Shown: one piece after another, positions 52,347 to 61,856 of the stretch | Layout: the number at the start of each line of letters is the position of its first letter | Numbering within the stretch: position 1 is the stretch's first letter | Source of the DNA: JAKQIM01 sp029557965 | GTDB taxonomy: Bacteria; Chloroflexota; Anaerolineae; Anaerolineales; UBA4823 | DNA length: 64,000 nucleotides | Direction of reading: 5' to 3' | Assembly: GCA_035341015.1 (NCBI GenBank) | Contig: DAOQUL010000005.1 | Span: 53,277-117,276 of the forward strand | Notes under the pieces: model-generated | The model's database searches: none | What the model saw: only the letters and a program-made list of their open reading frames with translations | What the model was told of the DNA's origin: nothing | Made by a program: the position numbers and the translations under genes

Positions 52347-55030
52347 AGTTTTTTCAGGTCCTCGTTGATCTTGGCCAATACTTCTTCGTTCAGCAGGCCC
52401 TGGGTGAAGGGGGCCACTTGTTCGAGCGACATGGCCATAGCCATCGAAAGCTCGGGGGCGGCCAGGGCCTGGGGGATGTGCTTTTTGAGCACCTCAAGGG
52501 CAGCGGGATTATCGAGCAGGCTTTGGATGGGAGATGTGGTGCTGAGCAGGGCCTTGCGGGCGGGTTGGCCGTCTGAGAGCAGCTCACCGGCTTCCAGCTC
52601 GAAGGCGGCCTGCAGGTGAATGTGGCGCGAGGAAGCGCCCACCAGCACCTCGTAGCTGCCAGGCTCGGTGACCCAGGCCTGGCGGGCATCATCGTAGCAG
52701 GCCAGGGCGGCGCATTCCAGGTCCAACTCGACACAGCGGCGCTCACCGGGCTGGAGGAAGACCTTGGTGAAGGCCTTGAGCTCTTTGGGTGGGCGCTGGA
52801 GGCGAGGGTTGAGCGGGCGCAGGTAAACCTGGACCACCTCGTGGCCGGGGTGGGCGCCGGTGTTTGAAAGCTCAATGGCCAGGTGCAGGGCTTCGCTGGG
52901 GGCGTAGCAGGCTTTGTTGAGCAAGAGGCTGTGGTAGGCAAAGCTGGTGTATGAGAGGCCAAAGCCAAAGGGGAAGAGGGGCTGGATATCGCGGGCGTCG
53001 TAATGGCGGTAGCCAATGAAGAGCCCCTCGCCGTAGAGCACGGCGCCGTTCTCGCCGGGGAAGTTGGTGAAAGAGGGAGTATCTTGGAGGCGGCGGGGGA
53101 AGGTGGTAGGCAGGCGGCCAGAGGGGTTGACCTGGCCAAAGAGGACATCCGCCACGGCGTGCCCGGCTTCTTGGCCGGGGTACCAGGCCATGAGCAGGCC
53201 GGCAACCTGGTCCAGCCAGGGCATTTCGACGGGCGAACCGCAGTTGAGGACCACGATGGTGCGGGGGTTGGCAGCGGCAACGCGGGCGATGAGCTGGGCC
53301 TGCTGGCCGGGAAGCGACAGGTCAGCGCGGTCAAAGCCTTCAGATTCCCATTCGGCGGTGAGGCCGGCGAAGACGATGGCCAGGTCGCATTGGGCGGCGA
53401 GGGCGGCGGCATCGCCCAGGGGGTCGGCGGGCTGGGGCGGCAGGCAGCCAATGCGCAGACCGCGCCAGGGGCTGGTGCCTTCCCAGATGTATTCGATTTG
53501 GAGGGCGTAGGGCCGGCCGGCCTGGAGCTCGACCTGGGAGGCGGGCCTTTCTCCCTTGCGGTGGTGGGGATCGAGCAGGCTCTTCTCTTCCAGCTCGAAA
53601 GCGGGCTGGCCATCGAGGAGCAGGCGCAGGCGGTCGCTGCCGTACAACTGGAAGTCGTAGGCGCCGGATTGGGGCACGCTGAGGGTGGCGCTGAGGCGGG
53701 CCGAGAAGCGGGTGGGGTCAACCGCGGCAAGCATGCTGTCAGAGAAGGTGATGTTGGCCCGGTCGGTGAAGAGGCGGGCGGCGGGTGGGCCAGAGAAATC
53801 GGGCGTGGCAAAGATTTCGATATCAAGCCCGCCGGGTTGGGCGGCGCCGCTCAGCCAACTCATATCCAGCAGGGGCGGGTTGCGGTGAATGGCACAGCCG
53901 GGGCTGTATTGGACGGCAACCTGGGGGCCGAGCTGCTCTTGGATGGCCTGCAGGGGGCTGATGACGTAATGGGGGGTGACTTCAGAGCTGCCGCCGCCCA
54001 TGATGGAGGGCTGGCGGGCCAGGGCGCCGATGACGGCGACAGAGCGCAGGCGGGCAGGGTCGAGGGGGAGAACGGAGTCGTTCTTGAGCAAGACGATGGC
54101 CTCGGCGGCTGCCTGGCGGGCCAGGCGGCGGTGCTCGGGGCGGTCGATGGACTGCTCAGGCTGGGGCTGGGGGTGTTCGAAGACCCCGGCGCGTTGCAGG
54201 GTGAGGAGGATGCGGGCAACGGAATCATCCAGTTGTTCCATGGTCAGGCGGCCAGACTGGAGGGCATCGAGCACATGCTGGCCCATCCAGCGAGCGGGGC
54301 CGGGCATTTCGAGATCCAGGCCGTTGCAAGCAGCGGCAGGGGTGTAAGTGCCGATCCAGTCAGACATAACCAGGCCATCGAAGCCCCATTCGCCTTTGAG
54401 GATGTCGCGCAGGAGGCGTTTGTTTTCGCTGCACCAGGTGCCGTTGAGTTTGTTGTAGGCCGACATGACCGCCCAGGGCTGAGCCTCGCGGATGGCGATT
54501 TGGAAGGGGCGCAGGTACAGCTCGCGCAGGGGGCGCTCACGGACATCAGAGCTGAGGGAGCGGCGCTCGAATTCGGCATCGTTGCAGACGAAGTGTTTGA
54601 TGCAAGCGCCCACGCCCTGGCTCTGGACACCTTTAATGTAGGCGGTGGCCATGCGGGCAGTGAGGAGGGGGTCTTCGGAATAGCATTCGAAGTTGCGCCC
54701 GGCGAGGGGGGTGCGGTGAAGGTTGACGGTGGGGGCCAGGAGGATATGGGCGCCCTTGGCCTGGGTCTCTTGGCCCAGGGCCTGGCCTACCTGCTCGACA
54801 AGGGCAGGGTTCCAGGTGGCGGCGAGGGCGGTGCCGATGGGGAAGCAGGCCGAACGAGGGGCCATGCTGCCTTCGCTGCCGCGGGCGCCGTTGGGGCCAT
54901 CGGTGACCTTGAAAGCGGGGATGCCCAGGCGAGGAATGGGGATGGTGTACCACAGGTCGGCACCAGCCAGGAGGCTGGCTTTTTCTTCGACGGTGAGCTC
55001 GGCGAGCAGTTGCGCAATCTGTGCATCCAT
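52343..55030 (-). CDS. Glycoside hydrolase family 3 beta-glucosidase with PA14 domain
   Basis: 895 residues, no signal peptide, so probably cytosolic. The GH3 N-terminal barrel has KVTDGPNGARG, LLAPTVNLHRTPLAGRNFECYSEDPLLT, KHFVCNDAE and the nucleophile Asp224 in LVMSDWIGTY. The C-terminal alpha/beta sandwich is split by a PA14 insert (about 400-520, GAYDFQLYGSDRLRLLLDG). A fibronectin-III-like domain closes the fold (HPGHEVVQVYLRP). Such enzymes cleave beta-glucosides or xylosides from the non-reducing end. It starts 8 bases after scpB, an odd pairing. Confidence 0.94.
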   Translation of the reverse strand: MDAQIAQLLAELTVEEKASLLAGADLWYTIPIPRLGIPAFKVTDGPNGARGSEGSMAPRSACFPIGTALAATWNPALVEQVGQALGQETQAKGAHILLAPTVNLHRTPLAGRNFECYSEDPLLTARMATAYIKGVQSQGVGACIKHFVCNDAEFERRSLSSDVRERPLRELYLRPFQIAIREAQPWAVMSAYNKLNGTWCSENKRLLRDILKGEWGFDGLVMSDWIGTYTPAAACNGLDLEMPGPARWMGQHVLDALQSGRLTMEQLDDSVARILLTLQRAGVFEHPQPQPEQSIDRPEHRRLARQAAAEAIVLLKNDSVLPLDPARLRSVAVIGALARQPSIMGGGSSEVTPHYVISPLQAIQEQLGPQVAVQYSPGCAIHRNPPLLDMSWLSGAAQPGGLDIEIFATPDFSGPPAARLFTDRANITFSDSMLAAVDPTRFSARLSATLSVPQSGAYDFQLYGSDRLRLLLDGQPAFELEEKSLLDPHHRKGERPASQVELQAGRPYALQIEYIWEGTSPWRGLRIGCLPPQPADPLGDAAALAAQCDLAIVFAGLTAEWESEGFDRADLSLPGQQAQLIARVAAANPRTIVVLNCGSPVEMPWLDQVAGLLMAWYPGQEAGHAVADVLFGQVNPSGRLPTTFPRRLQDTPSFTNFPGENGAVLYGEGLFIGYRHYDARDIQPLFPFGFGLSYTSFAYHSLLLNKACYAPSEALHLAIELSNTGAHPGHEVVQVYLRPLNPRLQRPPKELKAFTKVFLQPGERRCVELDLECAALACYDDARQAWVTEPGSYEVLVGASSRHIHLQAAFELEAGELLSDGQPARKALLSTTSPIQSLLDNPAALEVLKKHIPQALAAPELSMAMAMSLEQVAPFTQGLLNEEVLAKINEDLKKL

Positions 55031-55038
55031 ATTGGGGG

Positions 55039-55623
55039 TTATCCTTTCAAAATTTCGGCGGCGGTAGGCTGGGCTTCGGGGGCGGTTTCAAGGGCCAGGG
55101 GGGGCAGCTCAGAGAGGGCATTGAGGCCGAAGTGCTGTAAGAAGTCGGTGGTGGTGCTGTAGAGGATGGGGCGTCCGGGGCGCTCCGCTCGGCCCACTTC
55201 TTGCACCAGGCCTTTGCTGAGCAGGCTCTTGAGCACGCCGTCGCTGCTGACGCCGCGAATGGAGTCGATCTCGGGGCGGGTGACGGGCTGCTGGTAGGCG
55301 ATGATGGCGAGGGCTTCAAGGGCGGCGCGACTGAGGCGGCTGGAGGCATCCAGGCCTAAGAAGCGCTCCACCAGGGGGGCCATCTCGGGGGCAGAGGTGA
55401 GCTGGACGCGGCCATAATGGCGCTGCAAGCGCAGGCCGCGCACGTTCTCGGGCCGGTTGAGCAGCATTTCAAGGGCAGAGAGGCCCTGTTCAATGTCGCG
55501 CAGGGGCAGCTCGAGGGCGGTGGCAAGCTGGTTGACGGCCACGGCACCGGGGGCCACAAAAAGAAGGGCTTCCAGGCGGGCCAGGAGGAGGGGGTCGAGT
55601 TCTGGGATTGGTTGGTCTGACAT
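55039..55623 (-). CDS. scpB: Segregation and condensation protein B
   Basis: 194 residues. Two winged-helix domains of ScpB are apparent: LEALLFVAPGAVAVNQLATAL, then ALEALAIIAYQQPVTRPEID and GVSSDGVLKSLLSKGLVQEVGR, RPGRPILYSTTTDFLQHFGL. It binds ScpA and SMC to form the condensin complex that compacts the chromosome. scpA is absent here, whereas it usually precedes scpB. It begins a minus-strand run of scpB, GH3 and hydrolase. Confidence 0.95.
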   Translation of the reverse strand: MSDQPIPELDPLLLARLEALLFVAPGAVAVNQLATALELPLRDIEQGLSALEMLLNRPENVRGLRLQRHYGRVQLTSAPEMAPLVERFLGLDASSRLSRAALEALAIIAYQQPVTRPEIDSIRGVSSDGVLKSLLSKGLVQEVGRAERPGRPILYSTTTDFLQHFGLNALSELPPLALETAPEAQPTAAEILKG

Positions 55624-55681
55624 GCTATAATTGGGCGGTATTTGTGGGATCTATTTTCTGTTTGAAGATTGGGAGTAACCT

Positions 55682-57307
55682 GTGCGATTATACCATTGGA
55701 GCCGCTTCCCTTTACTGGCCCTTTTGCTGGCCCTTTTGGCGGGCTGTACGCCGCCGCAGGTCAGCCAGGGTGAGATGACGGTGGACATCAGCGCCGACGG
55801 TAAGCAGTACCAGGTGCGCATCCCGGCGGGCAGCACGGTGCTGGATGCACTGACTGCGGCCGGGGTGACGATGAATGCGCTGGACCACAGCGATCCACCG
55901 GATTATACGGTGTTATTGGATGGCTCGCAGGTGAAGGTGGTGCGGGTGCGGGAGGAATTCTACATCGAACAAGTGGTGATTGCCTTTGAGCACCAAACCC
56001 TGCGTAACGAGTCGCTGCCGGCGGGTGAGACGCGCCTGAGCCAGCCGGGGGTAGAAGGCCTGCAAGAGGTGACCTATCGGCGGGTGTATGAGAACGAGGT
56101 GGAAGTATCGGTCAGTGCGGTGAGCACGGTGGTGGTGCGCGAGCCGGTGCCAGAGATTGTGATGTTAGGCAGCCAGACGCCTTTTGCTTCCCAGCCAATC
56201 CCAGGGCGGATGGCGTATCTTTCGGCGGGCAATGCCTGGGTGATGGAAGTGAGCACGGGCAACCGCCGCCCGGTGGTGACCACCGGCGACCTGGATGGAC
56301 AGGTGTTTGAGCTTTCGCAGGATGGCAAATGGCTGTTGTTTACCCGGCGCGGCGAGGCAGAAACCACGATCAATACGCTGTGGACGGTGCTGTTGGACCA
56401 GGATGACGGGCAGTTGGTTGACTTGCAGGCGGCCAACATCGTTCATTTTGCGGGTTGGGCGCCGGGCCTGAGCATGGTGGCATATTCGACGGTGGAACAG
56501 CGCAGCACGGCCCCCGGTTGGCAGGCGAATAATGACCTGTATACGGTGGGGGTGCGCGAGACGGGCTACCTGATGCCGGTGATGGAGAGGCTGGAGGCCA
56601 ATTCGGGCGGGGTGTATGGGTGGTGGGGGATGGATTTCACCTGGTCGAACGATGGCATCCGGCTGGCTTATGCCAGGCCGGATGGGGTGGGCCTGTTTGA
56701 CACCCGCGCGGAAGCGCTGACGCCGCTGTATGACCTAATCCCATTCCAAACGGGGAGCGATTGGGCCTGGGTGCCAGGGGTGACCTGGGCGCCGGACAAC
56801 CGGGTGATCTATACCGTTGATCACGTAGCGCCTGCGGGCTCGGCCGCGCCAGAGCAATCGACGCGCTTTGACCTGCTGGCGATTCCGCTGGAAGGGGGGG
56901 CGCCGCTGAGGTTGGTTTCAGACGTGGGCATGTTCGCATATCCATCGCCGTCGCCGCTGCAGAACCCGATCGTGCAGGTTGGCAGCGATGAGGGCGGCCC
57001 GCTGTTAGAGAATGTGTACCAGGTGGCTTATTTGCAGGCTATCTTTCCGGCGCAGAGCAATACCAGTCGTTACCGGCTGGTGGTGATGGACCGGGATGGG
57101 TCAAACCGGCGCGTGCTCTTCCCTGATGAAGGGGCGCCAGGGCTGGACCCACAGCAGGTGGTCTGGTCGCCGGGGCCGGTGGGAGAGGCAGGCGGTTATC
57201 GTATTGTATTACTTTACCAGGGCAATATCTGGATGGTGAACCTGACCGATGGTGAGGCGCAGCAGATCACCGGAGACGGCCTGGCGGTAAGCGTGGATTG
57301 GAAATAA
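55682..57307 (+). CDS. Lipoprotein with DUF348/G5 domains and TolB-like beta-propeller
   Basis: 541 residues from GTG 55682, after GGGAG. The signal peptide ends in the lipobox LLALLAGCTPP (Cys near 22). Residues about 30-95 resemble DUF348 (GKQYQVRIPAGSTVLDALTAAGV). A G5 domain follows at about 95-170 (EFYIEQVVIAFEHQTLRNESLP, EVEVSVSAVSTVVVREPVPEI). The remainder is a WD40/TolB-like propeller of YxxxDG repeats. G5 domains bind cell-wall sugars, so the protein probably sits at the outer face. TATAAT at 55626-55631 may be its promoter. Confidence 0.85.
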   Translation: MRLYHWSRFPLLALLLALLAGCTPPQVSQGEMTVDISADGKQYQVRIPAGSTVLDALTAAGVTMNALDHSDPPDYTVLLDGSQVKVVRVREEFYIEQVVIAFEHQTLRNESLPAGETRLSQPGVEGLQEVTYRRVYENEVEVSVSAVSTVVVREPVPEIVMLGSQTPFASQPIPGRMAYLSAGNAWVMEVSTGNRRPVVTTGDLDGQVFELSQDGKWLLFTRRGEAETTINTLWTVLLDQDDGQLVDLQAANIVHFAGWAPGLSMVAYSTVEQRSTAPGWQANNDLYTVGVRETGYLMPVMERLEANSGGVYGWWGMDFTWSNDGIRLAYARPDGVGLFDTRAEALTPLYDLIPFQTGSDWAWVPGVTWAPDNRVIYTVDHVAPAGSAAPEQSTRFDLLAIPLEGGAPLRLVSDVGMFAYPSPSPLQNPIVQVGSDEGGPLLENVYQVAYLQAIFPAQSNTSRYRLVVMDRDGSNRRVLFPDEGAPGLDPQQVVWSPGPVGEAGGYRIVLLYQGNIWMVNLTDGEAQQITGDGLAVSVDWK

Positions 57308-57332
57308 AAATCGAGTATGAGGAGCGTTTGAA

Positions 57333-58298
57333 ATGCGCATTTTGATTACCGGCGCGGCCGGATTCTTGGGTTCACATTTGTGCGAGCGGCTTTTGGGTGA
57401 GGGGCACCAGGTTATTGGGATGGATAACTTCATTACCGGCAACCCGCAAAACCTGGCCCACCTGGCGGGCAGGGAGGGGTTTGAATTCATCCGGCACGAT
57501 GTCTCGGACTTCATTTTTGTGCCGGGCAAAGTGGATGCCGTGATGCACTTTGCCTCTCCAGCCAGCCCAAACCCGGGTTCGCCGCTGGGCTATGTGAACC
57601 TGCCGATCCAAACGATGAAGGCGGGGGCGCTGGGGACGCACAATTCGCTGGGGGTGGCGCGGGCACACCAGGCGCGCTTCTTGCTGGCCTCGACCAGCGA
57701 GATCTACGGTGACCCGCTGGAACACCCGCAGACGGAGGCCTATTGGGGGCACGTGGACCCGATTGGGGCGCGCTCGGTGTACGATGAAGCCAAGCGCTTC
57801 GCTGAGGCGCTGACAATGGCCTATCACCGCTTCCACGGCATCGATACGCGCGTCGTGCGCATCTTTAACACCTATGGGCCGCGCATGCACCTGGACGACG
57901 GCCGCGTGGTGCCGAACTTTTTGCAGCAGGCTCTGCGCAGTGAGCCCCTGACCGTTTATGGCGATGGGCAGCAGACGCGCAGCTTCTGTTATGTAAGTGA
58001 CCTGGTGGATGGGATCGTGCGCCTGCTGTATTCTGATGAACACATGCCGGTGAACATTGGCAACCCGCGCGAGACCACGATCCTGGAGTTTGCTGAGACG
58101 ATCAACCGCCTGGTGGGCAACCCGGCGGGGATTGAGTTCAAGCCTGACCTGCGCCTGGGCAGCGATCCGCAGCGCCGCCGTCCGGATATCAGCCGCGCCC
58201 AACAGATCTTGGGTTGGCAGCCGCAGGTGGTGTTAGAAGATGGCCTTCAGCGAACGATCGAATACTTTCGCTCGAAGCTGGGTTTGCAGACGGTATGA
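57333..58298 (+). CDS. UDP-glucuronate decarboxylase (UDP-xylose synthase), extended SDR
   Basis: 321 residues. NAD-binding loop ITGAAGFLGSHLCERLL opens the protein. The catalytic set includes STSEIYGDPLEHPQTEAYWG, the YxxxK pair in GARSVYDEAKRFAEAL, and RIFNTYGPRMHLDDGRVVPNF. That spacing and YDEAKR are typical of UDP-glucuronate decarboxylases (UXS), which make UDP-xylose; a dTDP-glucose or GDP epimerase is the alternative. UDP-xylose would feed surface glycans. It is overlapped by gtrA (ATGA), so the two are coupled. Confidence 0.88.
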   Translation: MRILITGAAGFLGSHLCERLLGEGHQVIGMDNFITGNPQNLAHLAGREGFEFIRHDVSDFIFVPGKVDAVMHFASPASPNPGSPLGYVNLPIQTMKAGALGTHNSLGVARAHQARFLLASTSEIYGDPLEHPQTEAYWGHVDPIGARSVYDEAKRFAEALTMAYHRFHGIDTRVVRIFNTYGPRMHLDDGRVVPNFLQQALRSEPLTVYGDGQQTRSFCYVSDLVDGIVRLLYSDEHMPVNIGNPRETTILEFAETINRLVGNPAGIEFKPDLRLGSDPQRRRPDISRAQQILGWQPQVVLEDGLQRTIEYFRSKLGLQTV

Positions 58299-58756
58299 CC
58301 TCGATTTTGACCAACCCGCGCGAGCGGGGGCGTTTTTTGCGCTTTGCGGTGGTGGGGGTGGTGGGGGCAGTGGTCGATTTTGGGGTGGCTAACCTGTTGG
58401 TGCACCTGGCCAAGGCCTCGCTGACGCTGGCGGGGACGGTCTCGTTCATCTGTGCGATCATCAGCAACTTCACCTGGAATCGCTATTGGACATATCCCGA
58501 TTCGCGTTCTAAGCATGCGGCGCGCCAGTTGGTGGAATTTACGCTGGTCAGCGTGGCTGGCCTGCTGATCCGCATCCCGATCTTGCACTACGTAGAGCCG
58601 GTGTTGGAGAACCTGTTTGAGCGCCTGCCGTTCAGCCTGCCGCTGTTTGAGCCGCGGGTGTATGCGGATAATATCACCCTGGCGGTTGCGATCGTGATCG
58701 TAATGTTTTGGAATTTCTTTGCCAACCGCTATTGGACCTATCGCGACGTGACATGA
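58295..58756 (+). CDS. GtrA-like membrane protein
   Basis: 153 residues from ATG 58295, overlapping the UXS stop. Four membrane helices are visible (about 15-35, 40-60, 85-105, 130-148). GtrA motifs are FAVVGVVGAVVDFGVANLL, NFTWNRYWTY and FFANRYWTYRD. GtrA proteins translocate polyprenyl-linked sugars across the membrane. Pairing with a UDP-xylose synthase suggests a role in xylose- or derived-sugar attachment to a surface polymer. Confidence 0.92.
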   Translation: MTSILTNPRERGRFLRFAVVGVVGAVVDFGVANLLVHLAKASLTLAGTVSFICAIISNFTWNRYWTYPDSRSKHAARQLVEFTLVSVAGLLIRIPILHYVEPVLENLFERLPFSLPLFEPRVYADNITLAVAIVIVMFWNFFANRYWTYRDVT

Positions 58757-58774
58757 TTCTGAGCCTATTCAGAT

Positions 58775-58803
58775 TTCACACAATTACTTGAAGAGAGTAT
58801 AAT
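58775..58803 (+). promoter_or_regulatory. Promoter of the beta-flower gene
   Basis: TTCACA (58775-58780) and a perfect TATAAT (58798-58803), 17 bases apart, 15 bases upstream of ATG 58818. AAAAGG before the ATG is the ribosome site, so this gene has a normal short leader. Confidence 0.8.
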
Positions 58804-58817
58804 TTATAAAAGGTCAA

Positions 58818-59201
58818 ATGATGTCTACCCCAAAGCGATATGTACCCATCTATTCAACACGCGGCGACCTGGAAGCCTTCATGGCTTATCCACATATCTA
58901 CAGCCGGCAGGGCGATTGGATTGGGTTGGTAACGGCTGAGCGCGATGTGTATTCGGTGCACGGGCAGTACGTGGGCTGGCTGGCAGATGGCCCGCGCATC
59001 TTGCGCAAGCTGTCTGATGACGATATCCGGCCGGTCATCGCGGTGCTGCGGCCCGAGGCGATCAAAGTGGTGACGCCGGCCCAGGTGCCGCTGGCGCCCA
59101 TGATGCGCGAGCTGAGCTTTGGCACAGCCGATGTGCTGATGGATTATCCTGAGCTGCTGCCGCCGGTGGATTTCGGCGATATGCTCAAGGATATGGATTG
59201 A
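58818..59201 (+). CDS. 4-fold beta-flower domain protein
   Basis: 127 residues. The N-terminal 60 residues consist of short strands such as VPIYSTRGDLEAFM, HIYSRQGDWIGLVT and VYSVHGQYVGWL. This repeating pattern resembles the '4-fold beta flower' fold named in recent protein databases. The C-terminal half is unremarkable. Its function is unknown. A double ATG at the start (58818/58821) leaves one residue of uncertainty. It has its own promoter and precedes the chelatase-like ATPase by 28 bases. Confidence 0.65.
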   Translation: MMSTPKRYVPIYSTRGDLEAFMAYPHIYSRQGDWIGLVTAERDVYSVHGQYVGWLADGPRILRKLSDDDIRPVIAVLRPEAIKVVTPAQVPLAPMMRELSFGTADVLMDYPELLPPVDFGDMLKDMD

Positions 59202-59229
59202 CCGGCGACGAACTGATTTCCCTCTACAC

Positions 59230-60435
59230 ATGATGAGCGACGAAACCCCTGTCCTAGAAGAAAAGGCTGGATCGGAGGCCGAAGCGGTCACCACGGTCCG
59301 TTCTTTGCGTGAGCTGATCGAGCGCGTTTCGGGGAAAGGGCAGTGGAAGCTAACCCGCGAGGCCGACAGCGGCCTGGCGGAGAGCCTGCCTTTTCCCTTC
59401 TTGGCGTTGGTAGGGCAGACCGAGATGAAGCTGGCTTTGCTGTTGGCGGTCATCAACCCGGCGGTGGGGGGTGTGCTGCTGTTGGGGCCGCGCGGCACCG
59501 GCAAGACGACTGCCATCCGCAGCCTGGTGGACCTGCTGCCCGAGACGCCGCGCAGCCTGTGTTTCTACGGCTGTATGCCAGAGGATATTGAGGTTGGCGG
59601 GCTGGATGCGGTTTGCCCAGACTGCGCCCGCAAGTATGGACAGGGAGAGCCCCTGGCAGCCATGGATAAGGTGCGCCTGGTGGAGCTGCCCTTGAACGCG
59701 CGCCTGGAAGACGTGGTGGGGGGGCTGGATGAACGCGCCGCCGTGCAAGAGCGGGTGCGTTTGCAGCGGGGCATCCTGGCGTTGGCCGACCGCAATTTGC
59801 TGCACGTGGATGAAGTGAACCTGCTGGCAGATGAGGTGGTGGATGCGATCTTGGATGCGGCGGCGCAGGGAACCTACAGCGTGCGGCGCGGTCCTTTGAC
59901 GGCGACATACCGGGCGCGCTTTGGCCTGATTGGGTCGATGAACCCGGAGGAGGGGCGGCTGCGCCCGCAGATCATGGACCGCTTTGGGCTGCGGGTGGTG
60001 GTGCGCGGCCTGAGTGACGTTAACGAGCGCATGGAGGCTTACCGCCGGGTGCAGGCTTACCTGACCATGCCGCGGCGGGTGGTGCTGGCGTATGCGCCTG
60101 AGACGCAGTTGGCCCAGGCTGAGCTGCAAGTGGCGCGCGATATGCTGCCGCAGGTGGTGATTCCTGAGGAGGTTTCGCGGCTGGGGCTGGCGATGGTGCA
60201 CCGCTTGAAGATCGATTCGCTGAGGGCAGAGATCACTTTGTTCGAGGGGGCACGTGCTTATGCGGCCCTGGATAACCGGCTGGAGGTCAGTGCAGAAGAC
60301 CTGCGCGATGTAGCGCCGATGGCACTGCGCTTGCGGCGTTCGACATTTATGGAAAAGTATTTTGAGGATCAAGGGGCAGAAGAGGCTGAGATTTCTGGTA
60401 TTATTGACCAGGCCATAAAAGAGAACGGGAAGTAG
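59230..60435 (+). CDS. Magnesium-chelatase subunit I-like AAA+ ATPase (BchI/ChlI)
   Basis: 401 residues. AAA+ motifs: Walker A LLLGPRGTGKTTAIRSL near residues 79-95, Walker B LLHVDEVNLLADEV near 192, sensor FGLIGSMNPEEGRLRPQIMDRFGLRV near 235. These are BchI/ChlI signatures. A cysteine-containing insert (CFYGCMPEDIEVGGLDAVC then DCARKYGQ) lies between Walker A and B. Chelatase I works with BchD and BchH, neither of which is here. An orphan I subunit may serve cobalt chelation or act like a MoxR-type ATPase. Photosynthesis genes are not seen otherwise. Confidence 0.82.
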   Translation: MMSDETPVLEEKAGSEAEAVTTVRSLRELIERVSGKGQWKLTREADSGLAESLPFPFLALVGQTEMKLALLLAVINPAVGGVLLLGPRGTGKTTAIRSLVDLLPETPRSLCFYGCMPEDIEVGGLDAVCPDCARKYGQGEPLAAMDKVRLVELPLNARLEDVVGGLDERAAVQERVRLQRGILALADRNLLHVDEVNLLADEVVDAILDAAAQGTYSVRRGPLTATYRARFGLIGSMNPEEGRLRPQIMDRFGLRVVVRGLSDVNERMEAYRRVQAYLTMPRRVVLAYAPETQLAQAELQVARDMLPQVVIPEEVSRLGLAMVHRLKIDSLRAEITLFEGARAYAALDNRLEVSAEDLRDVAPMALRLRRSTFMEKYFEDQGAEEAEISGIIDQAIKENGK

Positions 60436-60447
60436 AGGAAAGAAGCG

Positions 60448-60843
60448 ATGGCTGCGAAGAAAGAAATTTACAAGGTAAAGTCAATTCCTGTAGACCCCGC
60501 TACGATGCCTGAACCAACAACCGCCGCTGATTTTGTGCGCAGGGGTATGGCCTGTTATGCCCGCCAGCAGTTTGATAAGGCCTCGCTGGACCTGGATGCG
60601 GCGATTTCTTTGGATCCCAAAGATCGCGAGGCTTATTACGCCCTGGGGATGGTGAAGAAGGCCCAAGAGAAGCCGGATGAGGCTGTGGCGGCCTTCAGGC
60701 AGGTGATCGACCTGATCTCTTCAGAGACGGGGGCGAACCGGGTGAAGGCCGATATGCTGCGCCGCCTGGCCCTGGGGCATATCAATGAGATTACGCAAGG
60801 GGACTGGAACCTGGAGAAAGAGATTTGGCAGCGCATCACTTAA
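60448..60843 (+). CDS. TPR-repeat protein
   Basis: 131 residues. After about 25 charged residues, two TPR motifs are recognised: ADFVRRGMACYARQQFDKAS and EAYYALGMVKKAQEKPDEAV. It begins 12 bases after the chelatase-like gene, and its 3' end overlaps the start of the URO-D gene by 19 bases. Likely a small protein-interaction adaptor; no specific partner can be named. Confidence 0.8.
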   Translation: MAAKKEIYKVKSIPVDPATMPEPTTAADFVRRGMACYARQQFDKASLDLDAAISLDPKDREAYYALGMVKKAQEKPDEAVAAFRQVIDLISSETGANRVKADMLRRLALGHINEITQGDWNLEKEIWQRIT

Positions 60844-61829
60844 ATCATCGTCAGCGCCTTGAGGCTTGCCTGGCGGGCGGGAAGCTTGACCGTCCGCCAG
60901 TGGCGTTGTGGCGGCATTTTCCGGTCGACGACCAGACCGCGGATGGGCTGGCGGCGGCGACCCTGGAATTCCAGCGCTTGTATGATTTTGACCTGGTGAA
61001 GGTGACCCCGGCTTCTTCATTTTGCCTGCGCGATTGGGGGGTGGAAGATGCGTGGCGAGGCTCAACCGAGGGCACGCGCGAGAATACCCGCCGGGCGGTG
61101 CAAACGCCCGGAGATTGGCTGCGCCTGCCGGTGCTGGACCCCTACGCGGGCAGCCTGGGGCAGCAGTTGGACTGCCTGCGCCTGGTGTGTGGGGAGATGA
61201 AAGAGCAGACGCCGGTGCTGCAAACCATCTTCAGCCCATTGGCACAGGCCAAGAATCTGTGCGGCGGGCAAACCTTGCTGACCCATTTGCGACATTACCC
61301 AGATGCGCTGCATGCGGGCTTGCAGACCATTGCCGAGAGTACGCGGCGGTTTATCGAGGCGGCCTGTGAAACCGGGATTGCGGGGGTCTTCTACGCGGTG
61401 CAGCATGCCAGCTATATGCTGCTTTCGGCCTCGGAATATGAGCACTTTGGGCGGACGTATGACCTGCAGGTGCTGGAGCCGGCTGGTAAGCTGTGGCTGA
61501 ATATGCTGCACCTGCACGGCAACGATGTGATGTTCGAGCACCTGACGGATTACCCGCTGGCGATCATCAACTGGCACGACCGGGATACCTTCCCATCTTT
61601 GGTGGAGGCGCGCCAGCACTACCAGGGGGTGATGTGCGGGGGCTTGCAGCGCGAGCGGACGATGGTGTTGGGCACGCCCGAGCAGGTGGCGGCAGAGGCG
61701 CACGATGCGCTGCTGGCAACCGGCGGAGAGCGCTTCATCTTAGGGACGGGCTGTGTGCTGCCCATCACTGCGCCGCGGGGCAATATTTGGGCGGCGCGGC
61801 AGAGCGTGGAGGGCAAGTGGACGGCATGA
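60825..61829 (+). CDS. URO-D/corrinoid-methyltransferase-like protein
   Basis: 334 residues from TTG 60825, which has GGAG nine bases upstream. No later start fits, because NHRQRLEACLAGGKLDRPPVALWRHFP is the family N-terminus. The URO-D fold extends through to GERFILGTGCVLPITAPRGN. The family includes uroporphyrinogen decarboxylase (HemE) and corrinoid-dependent methyltransferases. The C-terminal GTGCVLP, with one cysteine, recalls the zinc-binding of the methyltransferase branch, but HemE is also possible. It follows the TPR and chelatase-like genes. Confidence 0.78.
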   Translation: MAAHHLNHRQRLEACLAGGKLDRPPVALWRHFPVDDQTADGLAAATLEFQRLYDFDLVKVTPASSFCLRDWGVEDAWRGSTEGTRENTRRAVQTPGDWLRLPVLDPYAGSLGQQLDCLRLVCGEMKEQTPVLQTIFSPLAQAKNLCGGQTLLTHLRHYPDALHAGLQTIAESTRRFIEAACETGIAGVFYAVQHASYMLLSASEYEHFGRTYDLQVLEPAGKLWLNMLHLHGNDVMFEHLTDYPLAIINWHDRDTFPSLVEARQHYQGVMCGGLQRERTMVLGTPEQVAAEAHDALLATGGERFILGTGCVLPITAPRGNIWAARQSVEGKWTA

Positions 61830-61856
61830 AGCGGATGACCCGGGCGGGGGTGGGCC

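Noticed and set aside
53003..55162. 719-codon open frame on the plus strand
   Set aside because: It is antisense to the GH3 gene, whose motifs are complete. Long antisense frames are expected from the G+C-rich codon use.
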